Positions 52,811-62,000 of a stretch of 64,000 nt of DNA are shown piece by piece; the stretch's first letter is position 1, and each line of letters begins with the position of its first letter. Location of the stretch: positions 3,906,001 to 3,970,000 of the forward strand of contig NZ_AP022564.1 in assembly GCF_010727125.1 (NCBI RefSeq), given 5' to 3'. Origin of the DNA: Mycolicibacter terrae. Its GTDB lineage: Bacteria > Actinomycetota > Actinomycetes > Mycobacteriales > Mycobacteriaceae. The notes beneath the pieces are model-generated. The model was given only the letters and a program-made list of their open reading frames with translations. It ran no database searches and was not told the origin of the DNA. The position numbers and the translations under genes are program-made.

Positions 52811-54222
52811 AGCTGGTTTTCCTTTCGTCGGCGGGCTGCCGCCGCGGCGCCGACGGCGACGGCGGCGACCAGCCCGGCCAGCAGCGCGGTTCCGGCGAAG
52901 GCCACGATCCGCGGCGCCGGGTCCTCGGGTTGCGGAGCCGGCGGTGGGGAGAGCTTCTTCGACGGTGAGTCGGCAGGATCGGCGGCCGGCGTCAGTTCCC
53001 AGGTCAGGGCGGCCACCGCGTCGATGCTGCCCGCTCCGACCAGGCCCGAGGGCGCACGGGCGCCGTTGTGGGCGGTGGAGACGATCCGGTGCGCCACCTG
53101 CATGGCATTCAGGTCGGGATAGCGGCTGCGCACCAGCGCGGCCACCCCCGCGACGTAACCGGCGGCATACCCGGTGCCGGTGAGTGGCACCAGCCTGCCC
53201 TGATTGCCGGGAAGCCCGTTGGCCAGACCGCCGTCGTCGCGGTTGCTGACCGAGACGATGTCCTCGCCCGGTGCGGCGACGCCCACCCATGGCCCCGCCA
53301 TGGTGAACGCCGACGGCTGCCCCGCCGGGGACAGCGACGCCACCGACAGCACGTACGGGTGCCACCACGACGGCACCGACAGCGAGGTGACGCCCGTCCA
53401 GTTGCGCGGGTCGTGCGGCCGGCTGAGGTCGGTGAGCGGATTGGACTCGCATGCCTCGCTGCCGCCGCCGACCGATCCGGTCTGCCCGTTGTCGCCGGCG
53501 GCCGCCACGATCAGGGCGTCCTTTTCCACCGCCGCGTAGCGCAGCGCCGCGCCCAGCGCGCTCTGGTCGACGTTGCGGTCGGCCGGCAGGCAGGTCGTGG
53601 TGGAGATGGTGATGACTCGTGCACCGAGGTCGGCGGCGCGCACGATGGCCCGCGACAGGGCGGTGATGTCGACGACCACGCGAGTCGTCCGGGGGTCGTC
53701 CCCGGCCAGCCTCGGTGAGATCGTCGCCGAGGCGGTTCGCAGTGACAGCAGCCGCGCCGCCGGGGCCACCCCGGTGAAACCGTCCTGGCCCTCCGGCGCG
53801 GGCTGGCCGGCGATGATCCCGGCGACCAGCGTTCCACGTCCGTCGCAGTCGGTCAGTCCGTCGGTCGTGCCGATGTAGTCGCCGCCCGGGTCCACCGCCG
53901 GCAGCCGCGGTCCCGGCCGCACGCCGGTGTCGATGACGGCCACCGTCTGGCCCTCGCCGCGGGAGAACTGCCATGCCGCGGGGAGGTCGAGCATCCGCTG
54001 CCCGGCGGGCGCGGTGCTCACGTCGCTGCCGGGCAGCAAGCCCGAACTCGCACAGTCGGCGCGCTGCTCCATCGCCGCGACGGGGCCGGGTGCCCCGCTG
54101 GGCGGCGGGACCGTCGGGTCGACCTTCGGCGGGGTGATCGCCGACGCCGGCGGACCGGCCAGCAGCAGCGTCAATGCCACTGCCGCACCGGCCATTCCGA
54201 CCTTCGTGGTGGATCTCGTCAT
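52807..54222 (-). CDS. mycP3: Mycosin MycP3, with degenerate protease active site
   Basis: 471 residues: signal peptide, subtilase domain (about 80-410), Pro-rich linker and C-terminal membrane helix (FAGTALLAGLVAAVAVGAA). The Asp of the triad is kept (Asp98, AVIDTG). The His site reads DCDGRGTLVAG, so Arg129 replaces His. The Ser site reads LTGTGYAAGYVAG, so Gly351 replaces Ser. The oxyanion site reads AAAGDNG with Asp244 in place of Asn. The rest of the fold, including MAGPWVGVAAPGE, is intact with no stop. Mycosins stabilise ESX complexes independently of proteolysis, so it may act structurally. Confidence 0.93.
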   Translation of the reverse strand: MTRSTTKVGMAGAAVALTLLLAGPPASAITPPKVDPTVPPPSGAPGPVAAMEQRADCASSGLLPGSDVSTAPAGQRMLDLPAAWQFSRGEGQTVAVIDTGVRPGPRLPAVDPGGDYIGTTDGLTDCDGRGTLVAGIIAGQPAPEGQDGFTGVAPAARLLSLRTASATISPRLAGDDPRTTRVVVDITALSRAIVRAADLGARVITISTTTCLPADRNVDQSALGAALRYAAVEKDALIVAAAGDNGQTGSVGGGSEACESNPLTDLSRPHDPRNWTGVTSLSVPSWWHPYVLSVASLSPAGQPSAFTMAGPWVGVAAPGEDIVSVSNRDDGGLANGLPGNQGRLVPLTGTGYAAGYVAGVAALVRSRYPDLNAMQVAHRIVSTAHNGARAPSGLVGAGSIDAVAALTWELTPAADPADSPSKKLSPPPAPQPEDPAPRIVAFAGTALLAGLVAAVAVGAAAAARRRKENQL

Positions 54223-55652
54223 CGAGACAGAACCCAGGCGAAGATGCCGACCAGGTAGGCCATGACCGGGATCAGGGTGGCGTCGACGCCGGAGGCCAGG
54301 AAGCCCACCAACCGCCGAACCGGCAGCGAGTAGCTGTCCGGCGATGCGACCGTCGGGCTCAGCGCGACCACCGCCCACACCGCCACCAGGGCGGCCAGTA
54401 CCAGCACCGCGCCGAAGGCGGCCGCATACCGGCCGGTCGCGGCGTAGCAGACCAGCAGCACGACAGCGGTCAGGTGCGGCTGGGCCAGCAGCCACGCCTT
54501 GCACCACGCCGAATCCCACACCCGGGCGCGCAGCACCGAGGCCGCCGCGATGCCCGCGACCACGTACCAGGCCCAGCCCGAAAGTCCTTCGGGCTGCGCG
54601 GCGATGGCCACCGAACCGAGCACGGCGAGCAACACGGCACCGGCGATGAACCCGGTCTGGTGGGCGTCGGTGACCCGGACCCGGCGCGGCAGGTCTTCGA
54701 GAACGCTTTGCGGCAGCGCCGACGGGGTCGGGTCGCCCGGTGCCGGGATCACCGGCAGCGGCAGTCGCGCCCACAATGCCGAGACCTGCGGGGCGGCCAC
54801 GGTGAGCAGTAGCGACGCGGTGATCAGCCCGCAGCCGAGGCTGAGGAACGGCAGCTCCCAGAACGTTTTCACAGCAGCCGCGCCCAGGACTCCGACGCCG
54901 GCGACCACTGCCGCGGTGAAGAACGCGATCCCGCGCTCACCGCGGCCGCCCAGCGGAAGGATCAGGCAGATCAACGACCACGCGCTGACGGTGGCCGCGC
55001 CCAGCACCAGGTGGGCCGGACTGAACAGGCCGGGTACCGCGAGGATGCCTGCGGCGGCGACCGGCACCAGCGCCGCGATCGACAGGGACAGCGCGGCGTC
55101 GACCGAACGCGTCCGGGCCGCCAGCGCCGCCAGAACGGTGAGCACCGCGATGGCGGCCACCGCGAACAATCCGGCGGGTTCGCCGGTGACCGCGCGGTGC
55201 GCGGTGGCCAGCCCGGTGGCCGCGAAGATCAATCCCACTCCGGCGGCCAGCGCGGCGCGCTGAATGTGGGTGGCCCCCCAGGGCTTACGCCGAGACGCCG
55301 AGAAGATGACGGCGGCGTCGGCGATGTCCTCGACGATGCCGGGAGCAGCCGGTCCGACCGGCACCGGCCGAAGCGCCAGCAGGTCGCCGTCCACCACGCC
55401 GACCGTGTCCAGGCTGGCATCCAGGCTGAACGGCGCGCCACCGACCGGCGCCAGGCTCAGGCGGGTCGTCGCACCGTCGGCGGGTTCGCTGTCATCGCCG
55501 GTGTCGGGAGCCACCAGGCGTTGCACCGCGGGCAGGATTTCGCGCAGCGGCAACTCCGCGGGTACGGCCATCTCGGTCAGTCGGCTGTCGGCCAGGACCG
55601 CGATGCGGACGATCGGCATGACGGCGCTGCTCAGCACCGGGGCGTCGGTCAT
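54219..55652 (-). CDS. eccD3: ESX-3 membrane component EccD3
   Basis: 477 residues. An N-terminal ubiquitin-like domain (about residues 10-90: VRIAVLADSRLTEMAVPAEL) is followed by about 11 membrane helices forming the EccD channel-lining barrel. Overlaps mycP3 by 4 bases and follows espG3 by 24 bases. Confidence 0.95.
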   Translation of the reverse strand: MTDAPVLSSAVMPIVRIAVLADSRLTEMAVPAELPLREILPAVQRLVAPDTGDDSEPADGATTRLSLAPVGGAPFSLDASLDTVGVVDGDLLALRPVPVGPAAPGIVEDIADAAVIFSASRRKPWGATHIQRAALAAGVGLIFAATGLATAHRAVTGEPAGLFAVAAIAVLTVLAALAARTRSVDAALSLSIAALVPVAAAGILAVPGLFSPAHLVLGAATVSAWSLICLILPLGGRGERGIAFFTAAVVAGVGVLGAAAVKTFWELPFLSLGCGLITASLLLTVAAPQVSALWARLPLPVIPAPGDPTPSALPQSVLEDLPRRVRVTDAHQTGFIAGAVLLAVLGSVAIAAQPEGLSGWAWYVVAGIAAASVLRARVWDSAWCKAWLLAQPHLTAVVLLVCYAATGRYAAAFGAVLVLAALVAVWAVVALSPTVASPDSYSLPVRRLVGFLASGVDATLIPVMAYLVGIFAWVLSR

Positions 55653-55676
55653 TGATGTTCCCTACTCTGTTATCTG

Positions 55677-56549
55677 CTAGGTCAGCTGGGTGGTGAAATC
55701 TCGGGACAGTCGCTGACCGGGGAACCACTGCCCGTCGGGCAGTGTGGCGGTCAGGTGTTCGATCGCGACAGCGGTCGCGAAGTCGGTTCCGGGCCGGAAG
55801 GTCGACACCCACTCGCCGTCGAAGGCCTGCGATGGGGTGACCAGGATTCGGCCCTCGTCGGTGTCGACCAGGCTCATCCCGACCTCGGTGGTGGTGTGCC
55901 GGCCGTCCTGGGCGCAGCCCGCGACAACCTCGACATAACTGCGCGGGCCGGAGAACACCGCCTCCACGACCGGTCGCGCCGAGGCCGGAATGCCCAGGTA
56001 GTCCAGGACTTCGGCGAGTGGGGCGCCGGCGCGCAACCGCTCGTCGGCGCGCACTCCGACCCGGGCGGGCAGCGTGAACTCGTCGAACCGCGCCGGGGGG
56101 CGCTGCCGCAATCCGGCCCCGAGCACCGGGACCAGCAGCCGCGGGTCGTCGATGTCCATCGCGGTGAAGGTGACCAGTTGGGCGTTGCGCAGCGCCACCA
56201 CCGTCCGGGTGTTACCGGCGCCCTGGTCGCGGCGCGCCACGATGCCGCGCAACATCTCGGTGGCCCCGCTGGACGGTGAACCCACGTAACGCAGGTCCAG
56301 CCACCGGTCCGGGAAGCACACCACCCGGATCCAGTCGGCCACGCTCCGGTTGACCGTGCCGTCCGGCGAGACGACTCCCATCTGTGTCAGTTCATCGCGC
56401 TGGCGCGCCATGAACGCACCGCGTTCCCTGGCGTCGGTGTAGGGCATGGTGATCGCCAATACCCACGGGAAAGACCCGGCGCCAACGGTTTCCGCGATGT
56501 ACCAGGCCTGCTCGACGGTAAGTTCGGCAGCGTTGGGCTCAGCACCCAT
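55677..56549 (-). CDS. espG3: ESX-3 chaperone EspG3
   Basis: 290 residues, near the 295 of Rv0289 as I recall it. The N-terminal LTVEQAWYIAETVGAGSFPWVLAIT-like segment and the central beta sheet fit EspG proteins, which bind the tip of PE-PPE pairs (here presumably PE5-PPE4) and keep them soluble before export. Codon use is normal GC-rich, unlike the adjoining esxH-esxG. Confidence 0.94.
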   Translation of the reverse strand: MGAEPNAAELTVEQAWYIAETVGAGSFPWVLAITMPYTDARERGAFMARQRDELTQMGVVSPDGTVNRSVADWIRVVCFPDRWLDLRYVGSPSSGATEMLRGIVARRDQGAGNTRTVVALRNAQLVTFTAMDIDDPRLLVPVLGAGLRQRPPARFDEFTLPARVGVRADERLRAGAPLAEVLDYLGIPASARPVVEAVFSGPRSYVEVVAGCAQDGRHTTTEVGMSLVDTDEGRILVTPSQAFDGEWVSTFRPGTDFATAVAIEHLTATLPDGQWFPGQRLSRDFTTQLT

Positions 56550-56582
56550 CGCTACGTTCTCTCGTCGAGCGGATCACCTGGG

Positions 56583-56870
56583 TCAGCCCCACTTGGCGGC
56601 TTCGGCGGTGTCGCGGGCGTTCATCATCAAGGTGTTGGTCTCATGCGTGCTCGCCATCGCACGATAAGCCAGCACCAACTCCTCCATCGCCTGATTCCAC
56701 TGCACCTGCCACGCCTGATACGTCATCCCCGTATCGCCCTGCCACGCCGCCGACAACGCCGCCTGCTCACTGGCGATATCAGCACCCACCGCCTGCAACG
56801 TGCCCGCATACCCATTCATCTCCGCGGCATGAGCCAGCATCGCCGGGTAGTTGTACATAATCTGCGACAT
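56583..56870 (-). CDS. esxH: ESX-3 substrate EsxH
   Basis: 95 residues. WxG100 protein with WQGDTG at the helix turn and TYQAWQVQWNQAMEEL. It forms a heterodimer with EsxG that is exported by ESX-3 and linked to iron/zinc acquisition. The first ~78 codons are T/G-ending (AAT, GAT, CAT, TTG, GCG); the last ~17 switch abruptly to C-ending codons. The C-terminal DTAEAAKWG is conserved. Confidence 0.97.
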   Translation of the reverse strand: MSQIMYNYPAMLAHAAEMNGYAGTLQAVGADIASEQAALSAAWQGDTGMTYQAWQVQWNQAMEELVLAYRAMASTHETNTLMMNARDTAEAAKWG

Positions 56871-56884
56871 CAGACAAACCCTCC

Positions 56885-57178
56885 CTAAACCCCGGTGTAA
56901 CCCGACGCCGCAGCAGCATCAGCCGCGACATAAGTACTGCCCGCATCAGCCAGATTCACCTGCGCCATATCCAGCAACGCATTCACCCGCGCCGCCATCG
57001 CCACAAACCGCGCATGCGACCCCTGAAACGCCGCCGCCGCCTCACCGACATGAAACGCCTGCGCCGACAACGCCGCCTGCTCGGCCTGCGCCATCGTCGA
57101 ACGCATCAACGCCGCCTTAGCCCCAAACGCCGACTCCGACGCCACCAACTGCGGAATATGGGCATCCAACAAACTCAT
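56885..57178 (-). CDS. esxG: ESX-3 substrate EsxG
   Basis: 97 residues from ATG 57178, the length of Rv0287; a GTG one codon upstream is less likely given AAGGAG spacing. It starts SLLDAHIPQLVASESAFGAK and ends YVAADAAAASGYTG, and lacks a WxG as usual for EsxG. It partners EsxH. Codons are strongly T/G-ending (TTT, CAT, GAT, TTG) through its length, unlike the flanking genes. Confidence 0.97.
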   Translation of the reverse strand: MSLLDAHIPQLVASESAFGAKAALMRSTMAQAEQAALSAQAFHVGEAAAAFQGSHARFVAMAARVNALLDMAQVNLADAGSTYVAADAAAASGYTGV

Positions 57179-57223
57179 CACCGCACTCCTTTCTCTTCCT
57201 TGGACTCTTCTACTTCGACACTT

Positions 57224-58669
57224 CTACTTCGACTCCGACGCCGGATCGTCCGGGTCGTTCTCACTCCAGGTGTCCGGCAACATCGGCACATTGGGTCCGC
57301 CCCCGAATCCGTCGCCGGCCAACGTGGCCAGCCCGGACGCCGTCGCAGCGCGGCGCTGGCCCACGGTTCCGGTGAAACCGAGCGGACCGGCCCCGCGGTC
57401 CGAACCCGCCGCAGCAGGCGCCGGCACGGGCTCTTCCGCCGGTCCGGAGCTCGGACCGGAATCCATATCCATGTATTCGTCGGCGTGGTCGTGCAGTACG
57501 GCGCGCCGGCGCCGCCGCGCCCGGGCCTTGTCGCGCGCCGCGCTGCCTACCGCCGCGGCGGCCGCGGGCACCCGCGAGGCCGGTGCCTGCGCCTTGTTCC
57601 GGTCGGTCAGGGTCGGACCCAGACCGGCGCCGGGATCGCCACCGGCAACCAGGTAGCCGAATCCCATCACGCCCGCCGCAGGGGGCGGCGGCGCGACCGC
57701 CGAGGTGGCCGGAGCAACCGGCACACCCGGCGCACCGGGCGTGGCGATGCCGGAGCTGAAGCCCGCCACCACCGCCTTGGGCTGATCACCCGACGGGTTG
57801 GCCGCGTTCGGCACGGACTCGGCGACGCCCTCGGGTGCGCCTTCTTCGCCCAGGTTGGCCAGATAGCTCAGTCCGACGCCGAGCACGATCGGCACCAGGA
57901 TCGAGGCGCCCAGCATCACCCCCCAGAAGGTGAAGCCGAACGGGATGAAGAACGCCTCGTAGGCGATGAAGAACAGCAGCGGGAACCAGGTCACCAAGGC
58001 GCTGGGGCTGCTCATGATCTCCCGGATCACTCCGGCCGGATCCTGCAGCAGCTGGCCGAGCTGGTTGAACAGCTGGGTGAAGAAATCCGCGCCGCCCGGA
58101 GTGTCCGCCGCCGGTTGCGCCGAGTCGGCTTTGACCACCGGAGGTGCTTGGACCGTGCGCGGCGCCGACGCCAGCGCGGCACCGGATACCGCATGGTAGG
58201 TGCTCATGGTGGTGGCCGCCTGGATCCACATCCGGACGTAGTCGGCTTCGTTGAGCGCAATCGGGATCGTGTTGATACCAAAGAAATTGGTGGCGACCAA
58301 CACCCCGTGCGTCATGTGGTTGGCGGTCAGCTCCGCCAGCGTCGGCATCGACGCCAGCGCGCTGGCGTAGGCCGAGGCCGCCACCTCGTGCTGGGCGGCC
58401 ACTCCGGCGCTGTCCGCGCTGGCCTTACCCAGCCACGCCAGGTACGGCACGTGAGCCGCCAGGTACTGCTCGGCGCTGGGGCCCTGCCAGGCGCCGCTCT
58501 GCACCGCACCGAGCAGCGTGGTCAATTCGTCTGCGACCGTGGCGTACTCGACGCTCAGCGCATTCCACACCCCGGCAGCGCTCAGCAGCGGACCCGGGCC
58601 GGGGCCGCTGCTCAGCAATGCTGAATGCACCTCCGGAGGGGAGGCGATCCAGACCGGGGCGGAGATCAT
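57224..58669 (-). CDS. ppe4: PPE4, ESX-3 substrate
   Basis: 481 residues. The start ISAPVWIASPPEVHSALLSSG carries the PPE motif; AWQGPSAEQYLAAHVPYLAWL follows. The C-terminal half has two or more membrane-like segments (LLFFIAYEAFFIPFGFTFWGVMLGASILV) and a disordered acidic tail. It pairs with PE5, whose stop shares a base with this start (TGATG). Confidence 0.95.
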   Translation of the reverse strand: MISAPVWIASPPEVHSALLSSGPGPGPLLSAAGVWNALSVEYATVADELTTLLGAVQSGAWQGPSAEQYLAAHVPYLAWLGKASADSAGVAAQHEVAASAYASALASMPTLAELTANHMTHGVLVATNFFGINTIPIALNEADYVRMWIQAATTMSTYHAVSGAALASAPRTVQAPPVVKADSAQPAADTPGGADFFTQLFNQLGQLLQDPAGVIREIMSSPSALVTWFPLLFFIAYEAFFIPFGFTFWGVMLGASILVPIVLGVGLSYLANLGEEGAPEGVAESVPNAANPSGDQPKAVVAGFSSGIATPGAPGVPVAPATSAVAPPPPAAGVMGFGYLVAGGDPGAGLGPTLTDRNKAQAPASRVPAAAAAVGSAARDKARARRRRRAVLHDHADEYMDMDSGPSSGPAEEPVPAPAAAGSDRGAGPLGFTGTVGQRRAATASGLATLAGDGFGGGPNVPMLPDTWSENDPDDPASESK

Positions 58670-58977
58670 CAGACGCTGCCGCCGCCATAGGTCGCAGCGG
58701 CCGCACCGTCGCCGACGGCGTAGTTGACGCCGGACTCCCCCACACCGACACCGGCGCGGCCGAGTTCGGTGGCGCCCTGGGCGGCCACCGCGGCGTGTTC
58801 GCTGCCCTGGGCACTGAAACCGGCGGCGGTCTGCAGCGAGACCGGGTCGGCCGCCGGCGGCAGCACCGCGGTGATCAGCGGGGCGGCACTGGCCTGCGCG
58901 GCCGCCAGACGGGCGGTCAACGCCTCGACCGCTGCACTGGCCGCGGCGAGACCTTCCGGAACCACATTGAGCGTCAT
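58669..58977 (-). CDS. pe5: PE5, ESX-3 substrate
   Basis: 102 residues, the length I recall for Rv0285. A PE-domain protein with TLNVVPEGLAAASAAVEALTARL and no long C-terminal extension. The secretion signal YxxxE/D is not obvious beyond NYAVGDGAA. Partner of PPE4; co-translated with it. Confidence 0.94.
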   Translation of the reverse strand: MTLNVVPEGLAAASAAVEALTARLAAAQASAAPLITAVLPPAADPVSLQTAAGFSAQGSEHAAVAAQGATELGRAGVGVGESGVNYAVGDGAAAATYGGGSV

Positions 58978-59008
58978 GACAATTTCTCCTTCCGCACTTC
59001 GATGCGCA

Positions 59009-62000
59009 TCAGCGCGTCAGACTCTGGCTGAACAACGGATTGACCAACTGCAGGTAGGTGGGTTCGTCGCCGTCGCCGAGCAGCATCGCCCGGCCCGCCG
59101 GCAACCGGCCGAAGCGCTGGCCGCGGATCTTGCCGCTGTCAGCGGGGTTGCCCGAGAGCATCAGCGTGGTGGCCTGCAGGTCGTTGAGGCGCCGCAGCAG
59201 CGGGTTGGTCATCAACGCGTGGGCCGAGCCGGTGGCCCGGCCGGTGACGATCACCCGCAGCCCCAGATCATTGGCCTGGGACAGCAGCCCGATCAGGTTG
59301 GTCCACGGCCGCTGACCCGCGTACGGCCCGCTCAGCGCCGGGGAGTCCGGGATGGAGTCGACGTCGTCGATGATCAGGTAGTGGGTGTGGCCCTGGTAGC
59401 TCCACCCGGCCAGATCCGCCGCCGACAGCCCGGCCGGTGGCCGGCGCGAGCCGATCAGCGCGGACAGGCCCAGCATCGCCGGGATCACCCGGTCGATGTT
59501 GGCGGTGTACTCGTTGTCGGCGAACAGCGGTTCGTCGACCAGGTGCAGGCGGCGATCCAGCACGGTGAAGGCCACCTGCTCGGCGGTGCTGTTCTCCCGC
59601 ACGGTGCGGATGATGTGCCGCAACAGGGTGGTCTTGCCGGACTTGGCATCCCCGAGCACCATCACCAGCGGGTTGTCGGTGAAGTCCACCTCCACCGGAG
59701 CGAGGTCTTCTTCGCGCACACCGATCACGATGCGTTCCGGTGCCGGCCACAGCGTCCCGACCTCTTCGGGCGCCAGGTTCGTCGGCAGCAGCCGCACCGG
59801 TGGGGCGGCCAGCCCGGGGTGACGCGCGTTGATCTCGGCGATCTGGCCCAGATCGGGTTGGGCGATCAAGAAGTGCTCGGCGGCCATGGTCAGGCCGCGG
59901 CCCGGCTGGTTGGCCGGCACGGCCTCGGCCGGGCGGGTCAGGGCCCCGGCCACCCGCACATTGCTGTCCCGCGGGTCGTGCAGCTTGAGCTCCAGACGCA
60001 GCCCCAGGCCGTCACGCATCGCCAGCGGCACCTCCAGCCAGCTCGGGGTGGTGACCACGACGTGGATGCCGTAGGCCAGCCCGACGTTGACCAGCTCGGT
60101 CACCTTGGCCAGCAACGGGTTACGGGTATTGAACGCATCGGTGTTGTCCCGGCTGAACGCATACAGGTTGTCGATGACCAGGAAGACCTCGCCGTAACCG
60201 TCGTTGAGCGAGCCGATGCTGCCGTCCCGGAACGCCTCGCGCTGCTGGCGGGCGGTCAACAACTGCTCGAGCTCACCGAAGGTGCGGCGGATCCGCTCGG
60301 GCTCCAACCCCGAGGCCACACTGCCGACGTGCGCGAGGTCCTGCAGGGCGCGCAGCTGCCCGCCACCGTAGTCCAGGCAGTAGAAACTCACCTCGCGCGG
60401 CGAGTGCAGCTGCGCCGCCGACATGATGAATGTCTGCAATGCGGTGGTCTTTCCCGACTTGGGGCCACCGTGGATGAGCATGTTGCCGCTGGCCGAGCGG
60501 GCATCGAACACCAGCGGGTCACGACGCATGTCGAACGGCTTGTCGATCTCACCCAGCGGCCAGCGCAGCTGCCGCTCGCCGACGCCGGCCCGGGCCAGCG
60601 CCGCGTTCAGCGGGATCGTCTCGTCCAGCGGCGGCAGCCACAGCACCGGTGCCTGCGGCCCGTAGTTGGCCAGCTGGTCGCCGATCGTGGCGATCAGCTT
60701 GCGCGGCGGGGCGTGCGTCTCATCGTCGGGCTCGGTCACCACGGTGGTCTCGGCACCGGAGGCGACCGCACCGGCGGTGAACAGCTTGGGCTCGGGAATC
60801 GCATGCATCACCACGGCCCGGGACTGCCGCGGCGGGTCATAGATGCCGTCGACGTAGGTGCTGCGGAACTTGATCGGCGCCGCGCCCGGTGCGGGCACCA
60901 AAAAGCCTTCGCCCTTGTGCTCCTTGCCGGACTCGATGTGATAGGCGTCCTCGACCCCGATGATCTGGCGCGACACACTCGGCGAGGCGACCTTCAACCC
61001 GATGCGATACGAGGTGTTCTTGTCGATGTCCTTGATCTTGCCGACATCCAAAGTCTGCGAGGCGAACAGGATGTGGATCCGAAACGAACGGCCCTTGCGC
61101 GCAACGTAGTCGAACAGCTCGGCGTACTCCGGGTGATCGGCCAGCATCAAGGTGAACTCGTCAGCGACGATGAACAGCGTCGGGATCGGCGCCAGATCAT
61201 GCCCGGCCGCGATCGCCGCCTCGTACTCGGTCACCGAGTTGAACGCACTGCCCTGGACCTGGCGGCCGGCCTCGCGCAGCAACAGCTCACGCCGCGCCAC
61301 CTCACCACGCAGGGTGTCGGCGAACCGCTCCGCCAGCGACTTCTTCTCCGCCATATTCGAGATGACGGCGACGACCTGTGGGAAGTGCCGGAAGATGTCG
61401 GCGCCGGCCTCACCCTTGAAGTCGGCGTAGATCACGATCAGCCGGTCGGCCGAGTGCGTCGTCAGCAGCGCCAGCAGGATCGCCATCAGGGTCTGCGACT
61501 TACCCGAACCGGTCATGCCGATCATCAACCCGTGCGGGCCCATGCCGCCCTCGGCCTCATCCTTGAGGTCGAAGATCAGCGGCTCACCGGTCGCGGTGAC
61601 CCCGATCGGAACCCGCAGTTCCTCGTCGCGGCTGCGTGGCGCCCACAACGCGGGCACGTCGAGGCGCGAAGCGTCGGCAATACCCAGCAGCGTGGTGAAG
61701 CTGGCGCCGCGGGTGCCCGCCGAACGCAGCCCGGCATGGGTCGGGTTGGAGTCCCACCGCGACAGCCGCCGCGCCAAATGCGCCGCCTCTTCGACGGTCA
61801 ACGCGTCGGCCTGATCCACGTAGCGCTGCCAGCCGCCGGTCTGCCAGCGGTCGATGAACTTCCCCCCGGCACTGATCCGCAGGATCGGGCGCTCGGGGTC
61901 GGAATACTGCTCGCGGTTGGGTGCGACCCTGCCGCGCTGCACGATGGTGACCCCGGCGCGGGCGGCCCCCAACACCGAGGCGGCCACGTCGAAGTCCGGG

